Source: Variovorax paradoxus
GTDB taxonomy: Bacteria; Pseudomonadota; Gammaproteobacteria; Burkholderiales; Burkholderiaceae_C
Assembly (NCBI RefSeq): GCF_030811855.1
Contig: NZ_JAUSRN010000003.1
Span: forward strand, 330,158-394,157
Length of the DNA stretch: 64,000 nt
Reading direction: 5' to 3'
Within the stretch, counting starts at the first letter, position 1. The number at the start of each line of letters is the position of its first letter. The notes under the pieces were generated by a model, which was not told the DNA's origin, searched no databases, and saw only the letters and a list, made by a program, of their open reading frames with translations. Below are positions 9,082 through 16,571 of the stretch, piece by piece. A program made the translations under genes and the position numbers.

Positions 9082-9963
9082 GTGCCCCTCTCCGCCTTCG
9101 CACTGATCCTGCTCGCCGGGATCATCCACGCCAGCTGGAACATCGCCGCCAAAAAGGCGAATGGCGATGCACGCTTTGCCTTCCAGAGCGGTGTGTTCAT
9201 GGCCATCGTGTGGGCGCCGGTAGGCATCGCACTGGGCTGGCGCGTGGTGCCAGGCTGGGGCCTGAAGGAGTGGGGCTTCATCGCGCTGAGCGGCGTGCTT
9301 CACGTCTTCTATTACGTGATCCTGCTGCGCGGCTACCGCAAGTCCGACCTCACTGTGGTCTATCCGCTGGCGCGTGGTTCGGGGCCGCTGCTGTCGTCGC
9401 TGGTCGCAATCCTTTTCCTTGGCGAGCGCATCAGCCTGATCGGCGTTGCCGGCATCGCGGGCGTGGTGCTCGGCGTGTTCCTGGTGGCCGGCGGGCCGGG
9501 CCTGTGGCGCAAGAAGCATGACGTCATCCAGCGCGCCCGCGTGAAAAAGGGCATCCGCTACGGCGTGCTGACCGGCGCCTTTATCGCGGCCTACACGGTG
9601 GCCGACAGCTATGCGGTCAAATTCTTGGCGATGTCGCCGATCCTGCTCGACTACTTCAGCAACTTCGTGCGCGTGGGACTCTTGCTGCCCGCGGCGCTGC
9701 ACGACCGCGCCACCACGGCGCGCATGTGGCGCGCGCAGTGGAAGTACGCGCTGCTCGTGGCGGCGATCAGTCCGGTCTCCTACGTGCTCGTGCTTTATGC
9801 GGTGCAGCAGGCGCCCATTTCGCACGTGGCGCCCGCGCGCGAAGTCTCGATGCTCTTTGCGGCGCTCATCGGCGGCCATCTGCTGCGCGAGGGCGATCGC
9901 CTGTTGCGCCTGCTGGGCGCCGCCTTCATTGCCGCTGGTGTGGTGGCGCTCGCGCTGGGGTGA
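9082..9963 (+). CDS. EamA/DMT-family transporter
   Basis: Inner-membrane protein of the drug/metabolite transporter superfamily, 293 residues with about ten hydrophobic helices arranged as two EamA repeats. The first repeat holds the family-typical YPLARGSGPLLSSLVAILFL, and the second contains the related region near APAREVSMLFAALIGG. The GTG at 9082 is used because the preceding sequence is the intergenic repeat and the first helix starts immediately after. Family members export amino acids, metabolites or toxic compounds; the substrate is unknown. The next gene starts 11 bp downstream with a shared AAGGAG at the stop codon. Confidence 0.88.
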   Translation: MPLSAFALILLAGIIHASWNIAAKKANGDARFAFQSGVFMAIVWAPVGIALGWRVVPGWGLKEWGFIALSGVLHVFYYVILLRGYRKSDLTVVYPLARGSGPLLSSLVAILFLGERISLIGVAGIAGVVLGVFLVAGGPGLWRKKHDVIQRARVKKGIRYGVLTGAFIAAYTVADSYAVKFLAMSPILLDYFSNFVRVGLLLPAALHDRATTARMWRAQWKYALLVAAISPVSYVLVLYAVQQAPISHVAPAREVSMLFAALIGGHLLREGDRLLRLLGAAFIAAGVVALALG

Positions 9964-9974
9964 AGGAGCGCGCG

Positions 9975-10799
9975 ATGCTGCTCTTCGGATGCGATTTTTC
10001 ATGCGCGCCCACCTCGCGCAAACCGATCGTCGTGGCCAGCGGCAGTGAAAGCAGGGCAGGCGCCCTGGTGCTGGAAGGCCTGCAGCGCTTCACGACGCTC
10101 GATGCCTGGGCCGATTGGCTGCGCGCCCAGCCTGAGTGGATCGGCGGCTTCGATTTTCCGTTCGGCCTTCCGCGCGAATTGGTCGAGCACCTGCGCTGGC
10201 CCACGGAATGGAACGCGCTCATCGCCCACTACGCCAGCCTCAGCCGTGCCGAGATCCGCATCACCTTTGCCGCTTTCTGCGCCGCGCGGCCGGTCGGCGG
10301 CAAGTTCGCGCACCGGGCCACCGACGCGCCCGCCGGTTCGAGCCCGTCGATGAAATGGGTCAACCCGCCCGTGGCCTTCATGCTCCATGCGGGCGTGCCG
10401 CCGCTGCTGGCCGCGGGCGCGAAATTGCCGGGCCTGCACGCCGGCGGCAACCGGAACCGCGTGGCGCTCGAGGCTTATCCGGGGCTGCTGGCGCGCGAAC
10501 TGATCGGGCGTCGCAGCTACAAGAGCGACGACCTGGCCAAGCAGACGCCTGAGCGGCTTGCGGCGCGACGCGATCTGCTCGCAGCGCTCGAAGCCGGTGC
10601 CTCCCGGCTGGGCCTGCAACTGGTGCTCAGCGATGCGCAGCGCGCCGAGTTGCTCGGCGATGCCCGCGGCGACCATGTCGATGCGGTGCTCTGCCTGGTG
10701 CAGGCGGCCTGGAGCGCACAGCGCGCTTCGACACCCGGACCGGGCTACGGCCTGCCGGAGCAGTTCGATCCGCTCGAAGGCTGGATCGTGACAGCCTGA
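9975..10799 (+). CDS. DUF429 domain-containing protein
   Basis: A 274-residue cytosolic protein of DUF429, a family predicted to have an RNase H-like fold but with no established activity. It opens with a strand-like MLLFGCDFSCAP, whose Asp would match the first acidic residue of the fold. The conserved GGFDFPFGLPREL lies near residue 55, and DHVDAVLCLVQAAW near the C-terminus supplies further acidic positions. AAGGAG sits 6 bp before the ATG, at the end of the EamA transporter gene, so the two are likely co-transcribed. I cannot give a substrate. Confidence 0.82.
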   Translation: MLLFGCDFSCAPTSRKPIVVASGSESRAGALVLEGLQRFTTLDAWADWLRAQPEWIGGFDFPFGLPRELVEHLRWPTEWNALIAHYASLSRAEIRITFAAFCAARPVGGKFAHRATDAPAGSSPSMKWVNPPVAFMLHAGVPPLLAAGAKLPGLHAGGNRNRVALEAYPGLLARELIGRRSYKSDDLAKQTPERLAARRDLLAALEAGASRLGLQLVLSDAQRAELLGDARGDHVDAVLCLVQAAWSAQRASTPGPGYGLPEQFDPLEGWIVTA

Positions 10800-10927
10800 T
10801 TCCTGTCCTACAGGATTTCGGGCCACTCGCCATACCTTGGCTACCCAGCCCTAAAGCTAGAGTGAGGACGGCTGCTTCCGCGGCCATGCCTTTTTCCCAG
10901 CTCCGTGAGAGCGCCTGGAGGACTCAA

Positions 10928-11443
10928 ATGAACAAGATTCGTCAAACTACCTTGCCGTACCCGCGAACGTGGCTCGCCCTGCTGCTGGCCGGCGCCGCAC
11001 TGACGCTCGCCGCATGCGATGGGCCAGACAACCGCACGGCGGGCCAGAAGCTCGACAGCGCCATTGAGAAGACCGAGAAGGCGGCCGATACCGCTGCAGC
11101 CAAGACGGGAGAGGCCGTCCGCGATGCCAAGGCCAAGATCGATGCCTCCGGCGCCACCGCCGAGGTGAAGGAGGGACTCGCCAACCTGAAGGATGCCGCC
11201 AAGAGCGCCGGCAACGCCGTGAGTGCGACGGCGGACGATGGCGCGATCACCTCGTCGGTTTCCGCCGGCCTCGCCAAGGACCCGGAACTGAGTGCAATCA
11301 AGATCGACGTCGACACCAAAGGCGGCGTCGTCAGCCTCAAGGGGCCCGCGCCCAACGCCGCTGCCAAGACGCGTGCCGAGGAAATCGCCAAGGGCGTGCA
11401 GGGCGTGACCTCGGTGAACAACCAGCTCGAGGTGAAGGGCTGA
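10928..11443 (+). CDS. BON-domain lipoprotein
   Basis: A 171-residue exported protein. The N-terminus is a lipoprotein signal peptide ending in a lipobox (LTLAAC, Cys about 28). A middle region rich in Ala/Lys/Glu (AEKTEKAADTAAAK-like) looks helical and coiled-coil forming. The C-terminal 70 residues form a single BON domain (ITSSVSAGLAKDPEL, then GGVVSLKGPAPN and VNNQLEVKG), as in OsmY-like envelope stress proteins that bind phospholipid surfaces. The ATG at 10928 is preferred over the upstream in-frame codon at 10862 because the signal peptide begins there. A strong terminator follows directly. A role in envelope or osmotic stress is inferred. Confidence 0.88.
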   Translation: MNKIRQTTLPYPRTWLALLLAGAALTLAACDGPDNRTAGQKLDSAIEKTEKAADTAAAKTGEAVRDAKAKIDASGATAEVKEGLANLKDAAKSAGNAVSATADDGAITSSVSAGLAKDPELSAIKIDVDTKGGVVSLKGPAPNAAAKTRAEEIAKGVQGVTSVNNQLEVKG

Positions 11444-11469
11444 TCGCTTCGCTTCTTCCGTCCAAATGA

Positions 11470-11495
11470 AAAGCCCGATCTTCCGGGCTTTCTTC
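11470..11495. terminator. Bidirectional intrinsic terminator
   Basis: Perfect 8-bp stem AAAGCCCG/CGGGCTTT with a six-base loop, followed by TTCTT on the plus strand and by TTTTC on the minus strand. It sits between the convergent BON lipoprotein gene and the ferritin-like gene and can serve both. Confidence 0.85.
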
Positions 11496-11518
11496 TGCGT
11501 GAAGGGGATTGACCCCGC

Positions 11519-12079
11519 TCAGTGGCCGAGCCAGTCCTTCAACTCGTCGGCATGCTCTTCCTCGTCGGAAAGAATGTCTTCCAGCATGCGCCGGGTGGTC
11601 GGGTCCTTGTCGCCGATCAGGTTGATCATCTGGCGGTAGGTTTCCACTGCAATGCGTTCGGCCACGAGGTTCGCGCGCACCATGGCTTGCAGGTCGGTGG
11701 ATTCATCGTAGCTGGCATGGCTGCGATCGAGCAGGTGATTGGGTGCAAAGTCGGGCTCACCGCCCAGCTGCACGATGCGCTCCGCAATGCGGTCGGCATG
11801 GGCCGATTCTGCGTTGGCATGCACCAGGAATTCTTCGGCAATCTTCGGCGACGAGACGCCGTTGGCAGTGAAGTAGTGGCGCTTGTAGCGCAGCACACAG
11901 ACCAGTTCGGTTGCGAGCGCGTCGTTCAACAGCTTCACGACGTCGTCCCGCCAGGGGCCGTAGCTCGGCGTGACGGCGCCTTCGTCGAGGCTCTTGGCGG
12001 CCTCGCCGATGGCTTTCTCGTCGAGCACCAGACGCTGGTGCCCTGCCGGGTTCGCGGCCGTGGAAACTTGGGCATTCAT
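11519..12079 (-). CDS. Ferritin-like (bacterioferritin-type) protein
   Basis: A 186-residue four-helix-bundle protein of the ferritin-like superfamily, close to Dps/bacterioferritin-type proteins. Iron-site candidates are in order: Glu in LATELVCVLRYKRHY, the ExxH-like ESAHADR, Glu in VAERIAVETYRQM, and EEEHADEL at the C-terminus, i.e. the usual di-iron carboxylate pattern. The first 40 residues precede the bundle. Likely roles are iron storage and protection from peroxide in the cytosol. The start codon lies next to the stop of the upstream minus-strand gene (12076), overlapping it by 4 bp, so it is the last gene of a small operon. Confidence 0.87.
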   Translation of the reverse strand: MNAQVSTAANPAGHQRLVLDEKAIGEAAKSLDEGAVTPSYGPWRDDVVKLLNDALATELVCVLRYKRHYFTANGVSSPKIAEEFLVHANAESAHADRIAERIVQLGGEPDFAPNHLLDRSHASYDESTDLQAMVRANLVAERIAVETYRQMINLIGDKDPTTRRMLEDILSDEEEHADELKDWLGH

Positions 12080-12564
12080 GAAGGGTCCTTTCGTGGGCTT
12101 GTGTTTTTCTGCATCAGCGTGTTGACGACGTCAGCCACGTCGGATGTCTTGAGCACAGCCGCCAGCACCGCCGTGAAGGAAAGCAGGCGCCACGGCTTGA
12201 GTAGCACGAGCGCGGCCCCCGTGGCCGCAGCAATCGCCATGAGCTTGGCGGGCTCCTTGCGCGCATAGTGTTCGAGCACCGGCCGCGCAAGCTGGCCCAT
12301 GGCATGGGCCGGATGGCGGCGCCACCAGCGCTCGGTCATGCTGCGCGCCATCTGTACCCATCGTCGGGTCCCGCCGAACGAATGGCCTTGCGCCTCGGTG
12401 TCGGCGAAGTCTTGCGTTCCTGCCGGCTCCTGCGGCGCCGCAGCGCGCCTGAAGCGAGGGCGGTCGTCCCGCTCGTCGTCGCCGTTCAGCTCTCTGACGA
12501 GCGCCCGGCGCGAAATGGCAAGCCGCTCTTTCGGCGTGAGGGAATTGCGCTCAACGTCGTTCAT
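12076..12564 (-). CDS. Hypothetical membrane-associated protein of the stress cluster
   Basis: I do not recognise a named family. The 162-residue protein has a charged, probably disordered N-terminal half (many D, R, E). It then has a Trp/Arg-rich stretch (MTERWWRRHPAH) and a hydrophobic C-terminal half at about 108-150 (MAIAAATGAALVLLKPW followed by LLSFTAVLAAVL) that should make one or two membrane helices. It overlaps the downstream ferritin-like gene by 4 bp and the upstream holin-like gene by 14 bp, so the three are almost certainly one transcript. This kind of protein often accompanies YqjD/YqjE-type genes; the function is unknown. Confidence 0.7.
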   Translation of the reverse strand: MNDVERNSLTPKERLAISRRALVRELNGDDERDDRPRFRRAAAPQEPAGTQDFADTEAQGHSFGGTRRWVQMARSMTERWWRRHPAHAMGQLARPVLEHYARKEPAKLMAIAAATGAALVLLKPWRLLSFTAVLAAVLKTSDVADVVNTLMQKNTSPRKDPS

Positions 12565-12934
12565 GGCGGGCTCCTGCTTCGTGCAATGCCGTCAGGTCGG
12601 CATGGACCTGCTCGCGCAGGTCGTCGAACCCGTAGGCTGGAAACGGACGCGCGGCCAGCCAGGCGCAAATGCCGGCAATCACCAGCGCCGCGCCAGGCAC
12701 GGCCACCAGCACCCAGTGGAAGCTGCCATGCAGCACGCCCATCAGCACCGCAACGCCGATGAGCCCCAGCGCCAGCATGGCGCTGGCCGCCGCCAGCACG
12801 CCGGCCACTATGCGCGTGACGATCCCGCGCCCCGCCTCGGAGGCCTCCTGCCTCACCAAGGCTGCATAGTTCGCGGCGTGTTCGGCAATGAGTTCCGGAT
12901 GCCCGAGCACCGTGGAAAAGATCGGATGAAGCAT
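12551..12934 (-). CDS. Phage-holin-3_6-like / YqjE-like small membrane protein
   Basis: A 127-residue inner-membrane protein with two hydrophobic hairpin helices at about 40-65 and 70-92, flanked by charged ends. The N-terminal amphipathic part (HAANYAALVRQEASEAGR) and the two-helix layout match the Phage_holin_3_6 family, which includes chromosomal YqjE. There is no phage context here. In enterobacteria yqjE neighbours yqjD, and a YqjD-like gene lies just upstream here too, so the assignment is supported by position. The exact role is not known; the family is linked to membrane and stationary-phase stress. Confidence 0.75.
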   Translation of the reverse strand: MLHPIFSTVLGHPELIAEHAANYAALVRQEASEAGRGIVTRIVAGVLAAASAMLALGLIGVAVLMGVLHGSFHWVLVAVPGAALVIAGICAWLAARPFPAYGFDDLREQVHADLTALHEAGARHERR

Positions 12935-12975
12935 GGTGCGGGGGATCGGTGGAACGGCGTATCAGCGGCAGTGGA

Positions 12976-13353
12976 TCAGTAGTCGTCCCGGCGGTTACGG
13001 CTGGCCAGCACGATCAGCGCGGTGATCGCGGCGCCGGCTGCGGCGGCGATCAGCACCGAGCGCACGGGCTGGTCGGAGATATAGCGGCCAGTGACGTCCG
13101 CCGCCTGTTCGAGGCGGCGCTGGGCGCGGGCACTCGTGGTCGATGCTGCATCGAGCCCGCGCTGCACGGCCTGCTGCACGCGTGCAGCCAGTTGCTCGAC
13201 CGCGGGTTCCGCATCGCGGCGCAGTTCTCGGACCTTCTCGCCGGCCGCATTCACCGCGTTCTGCGCATAGGCGCGGGTCGTCTCGACGGCGTCATTGGCG
13301 GTCTGGCGAGCCTCGTCGGCAAGTTGCGAGGGAGTCTTGGTCGTCGTGTTCAT
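12976..13353 (-). CDS. YqjD/ElaB-like (DUF883) membrane-anchored protein
   Basis: A 125-residue protein with a long helical N-terminal region rich in A, E, R and Q (residues 1-95) and one C-terminal membrane helix (SVLIAAAAGAAITALIVL) ending in a short basic tail. This is the layout of the YqjD/ElaB/YgaM (DUF883) family. In E. coli those proteins anchor to the inner membrane and bind ribosomes in stationary phase. Activity here is inferred from family and neighbours. It is first or second in the minus-strand group running to the ferritin-like gene. The ATG follows a GGAAAGGAAACT-type Shine-Dalgarno. Confidence 0.8.
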   Translation of the reverse strand: MNTTTKTPSQLADEARQTANDAVETTRAYAQNAVNAAGEKVRELRRDAEPAVEQLAARVQQAVQRGLDAASTTSARAQRRLEQAADVTGRYISDQPVRSVLIAAAAGAAITALIVLASRNRRDDY

Positions 13354-13407
13354 GAGAGTTTCCTTTCCGGGGAGATGAATTGCGGGAGCCTGTTGATCGT
13401 AACGACG

Positions 13408-13572
13408 CTACTTGCGCCTGAGCAAGCCGGCCAGGAAACTGGCGATGGCAAGCACGGCGAAGATCACGAAAAGGATCTTGGCGATCCCGACCGCGCTGGC
13501 TGCAATGCCGCCGAAACCGAACACGGCGGCAATCAGGGCGATGACCAGAAACACCACTGCGTAATACAACAT
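13408..13572 (-). CDS. DUF1328 small membrane protein
   Basis: A 54-residue, almost wholly hydrophobic protein of the DUF1328/YtjA family: two membrane helices separated by [15 protein letters not shown], ending in basic LLRRK. The start at 13572 is preferred over an upstream in-frame codon because a strong AAGGAG lies at the right spacing and homologues begin MLYYAVVF. Members are often stress-induced, and the neighbouring YqjD-like, holin-like and ferritin-like genes fit that. No molecular function is known. Confidence 0.88.
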   Translation of the reverse strand: MLYYAVVFLVIALIAAVFGFGGIAASAVGIAKILFVIFAVLAIASFLAGLLRRK

Positions 13573-13784
13573 GTGGACTCCTTCGAGGCTTCGCTCGTAG
13601 TTTTGAAGTGGCCCGTTCAAAGAAGAAGAGGAGATGAACGGCTTGGCTCCAACCTTAAGTGGCCCCCCCGCGAGGCCCTGTCAGCGACCGGGCGCGGGGT
13701 GCGTAGGAGATGGCCGAGTTCCTCCGGGGCAGCCCACTCAGCGGGGCGCGGCAGCGTGCCGCCGCGGTGGCCAGGCTGCTTGCC

Positions 13785-15128
13785 TCAGAGCACCTTGACC
13801 GTAGGCAGCATGGCGCTCAGGCGGGTGCCCCGGCCCGGCGTCGACGAGATGGTGAGCCTGCCGCGGGCGGCCTCGACCCGGTGGCGCATGCCGGCAAGGC
13901 CGTGGGTCGATGGGTGCACGCGACGGGGTTCGAAGCCCTTGCCGTTATCGGCCACTTCCACGATCACGTGGTTGTCGTAGTTCTTCAGCACGATGGTGGC
14001 CTCGGTGGCTTCGGCGTATTTGCCGATGTTGGTGAGGCTCTCCTGCACCATGCGGTAGATCGTGAGCTGGCGCGATTCGTCCATGATCACGGGTTCGAGC
14101 GCCATCTGCACCTGGATGCCCGAGCGCTCGGCGAATTCACGCCCCAGGATTTCGAGCGACGCGACCAGCCCGAGGTTCGAAAGCGACGAGGGCCGCAGGT
14201 CTTCGATGATGCGGCGCTTGAGCGCGATGCCACTGTTGAGAAGCTCCGTAAGGTGTTGCAGCCGCTGAGTAGCGTCAGGCGCATCCAGCAGCCTCGACTT
14301 GAGCCGGGCGACGTCCAGCTTGGCGGCGGTGAGCAGGGATCCGAGCTCATCGTGCAGCTCGCGGGCCAGGTAGCCGCGCTCCGTTTCGCGCACGTCCTGC
14401 AGGTGGGTGGCCAGTTCGGCCAGCGACGCGGTGCGGTCCCGCACCTCGTCTTCCAGCGCGTTGCGCTCACGCTGCAGCGTTTCCTGCTGGCGCTCCCCGA
14501 TGGAGCGCAGTGCATGCGTCTGCCGCAGGTACAGGAAAAACGCAAAAAAGGCCGCGAGCGCCACGATCGCCGTGCCGATACGCGCGAGCTGCAGCGACTT
14601 CATCACCTGCACCTGGCTGTCCTGCAAGGTCTTGTTGCTGATGGCCACCAGGTCGAGGGCGCTCCTGCGGATGGCGTCCATTTCCTCGCGCCCGACGTCG
14701 GTCGTGATGACGAACTTCCACGCGTCATCCTTGCCGTCCTGACGCAGCCGCACGCTCATGTCCATTTCGGCGATCTTGCGCAGCACGTGCTTGGAGAGCT
14801 CCGCCAACTGGGTACGCTCGGTCGGCTGTTCGGCGTAAAGTTGGCGTAGCGTGGCCAGATGTCCGTCGACCTGCTTCACGGCCGCGTCGTAGGGTTGGCG
14901 GTAGCTGGCTTCGCCGGTCAGGAGGTAGCCTCGTTGGCCGGTTTCGGCATCGAGCATGTTCTGCAGGATGAGGTTCAGCGTGGCGCGCACCTTTTGCGCC
15001 TCGCTGATGTCCGCCAGAGCACGGCTCGACTGGCGATAACCGGCCTCGTTGATGCCAACGAGTGCCAGTGCAGCCAGCGCCGCGAGCAGGAGGCTCACGG
15101 CCATTTTTGGAGGGGCTAACCAGTGCAT
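13785..15128 (-). CDS. CHASE3-type sensor histidine kinase (NarL/UhpB class)
   Basis: A membrane histidine kinase of about 447 residues. TM1 lies near residues 10-28, then a periplasmic CHASE3-like helical domain (contains MLDAETGQRGYLLTGE) runs to about 180. TM2 is at 185-202, a coiled linker follows, then a HisKA_3 dimerisation box with the phospho-acceptor His about 259 (LARELHDELGS). The C-terminal HATPase has VADNGKGFE and STPGRGTRL. It starts at the ATG before WLAPP; an in-frame start at 15218 would add 30 residues lacking homology. It is divergent from a LuxR-type response regulator, its likely partner. The signal is unknown. Confidence 0.88.
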   Translation of the reverse strand: MHWLAPPKMAVSLLLAALAALALVGINEAGYRQSSRALADISEAQKVRATLNLILQNMLDAETGQRGYLLTGEASYRQPYDAAVKQVDGHLATLRQLYAEQPTERTQLAELSKHVLRKIAEMDMSVRLRQDGKDDAWKFVITTDVGREEMDAIRRSALDLVAISNKTLQDSQVQVMKSLQLARIGTAIVALAAFFAFFLYLRQTHALRSIGERQQETLQRERNALEDEVRDRTASLAELATHLQDVRETERGYLARELHDELGSLLTAAKLDVARLKSRLLDAPDATQRLQHLTELLNSGIALKRRIIEDLRPSSLSNLGLVASLEILGREFAERSGIQVQMALEPVIMDESRQLTIYRMVQESLTNIGKYAEATEATIVLKNYDNHVIVEVADNGKGFEPRRVHPSTHGLAGMRHRVEAARGRLTISSTPGRGTRLSAMLPTVKVL

Positions 15129-15235
15129 GAAACTTTCGACGGTGCTTTCAACACAAGTTCGTGAATAATCGATAACTAGCAGGGGACCGGCATGTTGCAG
15201 CTTCCACAGATGCGACACAACGAAGAAAGTAACAG

Positions 15236-15868
15236 ATGATCAAAATTGGAATTGTGGACGACCACGCCATCGTGAGGTCTGGCCTCAGGCAGTTCTTCTC
15301 CGAACACGTCGACTTGCGCGTGGCCGGTGAAGCCGCCAGCGGCCGCGAAGCCATCGAGCTGGTACGCACCACCGAACTCGACGTGCTGGTGATGGACCTT
15401 TCCATGCCCGGGCAGAGCGGCATCGACGCCCTTGCGATGATCCGCGCCAAGGCGCCGGACGTGGGCATCCTGATCCTGAGCGGCTACCCCGAAGAGCACT
15501 ACGCGATGAACCTCATCCGTCAGGGCGCGAGCGGGTACCTCAACAAGGAGTGCGACCCGATCGAGATCGTCAATGCAATTCGCACTATTTCGCTCGGCCG
15601 CCGCTACATCACGCCGGCCGTGGCGGAGTTGCTCGCGCGCCAGCTCGACCGCAAGGACGATGCTGCACCGCACGAACAACTGTCGGAACGGGAGTTCCAG
15701 GTGTTCTTGAAGCTTGCCAAGGGCGAAACCGCTGGCGACATCGCCAAGACGCTGTCGCTGTCGGTCAAGACGGTGAGCACCTACCGGACGCGCCTGATGG
15801 AGAAGATGAACCTGTCTTCCAACAGCGACCTCACGTACTACGCGCTGAAGAACAAGCTGATCGACTGA
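15236..15868 (+). CDS. LuxR/NarL-family response regulator
   Basis: A 210-residue DNA-binding response regulator. The receiver domain (1-120) has the acidic pair at 8-9, phospho-acceptor Asp54 (LVMDLSMPG) and Lys near 105. A LuxR-type helix-turn-helix (LSEREFQVFLKLAKGET, then IAKTLSLSVKTVSTYRTRL) fills the C-terminus. It is transcribed divergently from the CHASE3 histidine kinase, 107 bp apart, the usual layout of a cognate pair in betaproteobacteria. A convergent lone receiver gene shares its terminator. Targets are unknown; the intergenic region is a natural autoregulation candidate, but I could not define a site. Confidence 0.93.
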   Translation: MIKIGIVDDHAIVRSGLRQFFSEHVDLRVAGEAASGREAIELVRTTELDVLVMDLSMPGQSGIDALAMIRAKAPDVGILILSGYPEEHYAMNLIRQGASGYLNKECDPIEIVNAIRTISLGRRYITPAVAELLARQLDRKDDAAPHEQLSEREFQVFLKLAKGETAGDIAKTLSLSVKTVSTYRTRLMEKMNLSSNSDLTYYALKNKLID

Positions 15869-15896
15869 GAAGAACGGCAGAGCGCCGAACAAGAAG

Positions 15897-15922
15897 AAGC
15901 GGCCCATTGCGGCCGCTTTTTT
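15897..15922. terminator. Intrinsic terminator between convergent regulator genes
   Basis: Eight-bp stem AAGCGGCC/GGCCGCTT with loop CATTGC and a plus-strand run of T. It ends the LuxR-type regulator transcript and may also serve the lone receiver gene from the other side, where the T-run is weaker. Confidence 0.85.
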
Positions 15923-15929
15923 GTTTGCT

Positions 15930-16334
15930 TCAGTCAGTGCTCGCAGCGGGGCGGTGAGCCACGGCCTCGAGGATGCAGAAGTCGACCAGCGCGTCGATCT
16001 CGTTCGACTTGTCGAACACCGCGTCGACGCCGAATTCGGCGCAGCGCCGCCGGATGTCGGGCGTCGCATAGTTGCTGAGCACCACCACCTTCTGGTTGGT
16101 CCGACGCGTGGTGCAGGCCTGGAGCACGCCCAGCCCGCTGCCCTGCTTGAGGAAAAGATCGACCACCGCCAAGTCCCACTCCTCGCTGTGGTCGTGCAGC
16201 CACTGCCTGGCATGCGCTTCGGTTTCGGCAAAGCCCACGACCGTCGTGCAGGTGAGTTCTTCCAGAGTGCCAATGAGGTTTTCACGGATCGTGGGGTTGT
16301 CTTCGACGATATAGGTCTGCAATCTGTTATCCAT
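15930..16334 (-). CDS. Single-domain response regulator (receiver only)
   Basis: A 134-residue protein consisting of one receiver domain: acidic residues Glu11/Asp12 (VEDN), phospho-acceptor Asp59 (LAVVDLFLK), VLSN as the conserved Ser/Thr strand and Lys in FDKSN near 108. There is no output domain. It could be a phosphate sink or shuttle for the neighbouring histidine kinase, or act by protein contact. It is convergent with the LuxR-type regulator. The C-terminal 20 residues are variable. The kinase that feeds it is not proven. Confidence 0.9.
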   Translation of the reverse strand: MDNRLQTYIVEDNPTIRENLIGTLEELTCTTVVGFAETEAHARQWLHDHSEEWDLAVVDLFLKQGSGLGVLQACTTRRTNQKVVVLSNYATPDIRRRCAEFGVDAVFDKSNEIDALVDFCILEAVAHRPAASTD

Positions 16335-16571
16335 GCCGAACCGCGCTTCCTCTGACGTTGGCAGGTGCCTGTCTCCGAACTCCTGCTGGCGAATGCCTGC
16401 TCATCGAACATTGATGCGCCGCCGGAAAGCATCATGCAGGGTTCGGGGGGAGCGTGTTGTAGGCGGGTTCTGACGAAGCAGCTTTATCTCGTCGTTCCGT
16501 AGGCAATGCCTCACGGTTTTTGCGGTTCGCTGCCGACCCATGGAGCGCCGAGGGAGGTTTATCCAGTTGGC

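Noticed and set aside
12551..12934. Prophage remnant suggested by a holin-like protein
   Set aside because: No other phage gene nearby; the family includes chromosomal YqjE and the neighbours are YqjD-like and stress genes.
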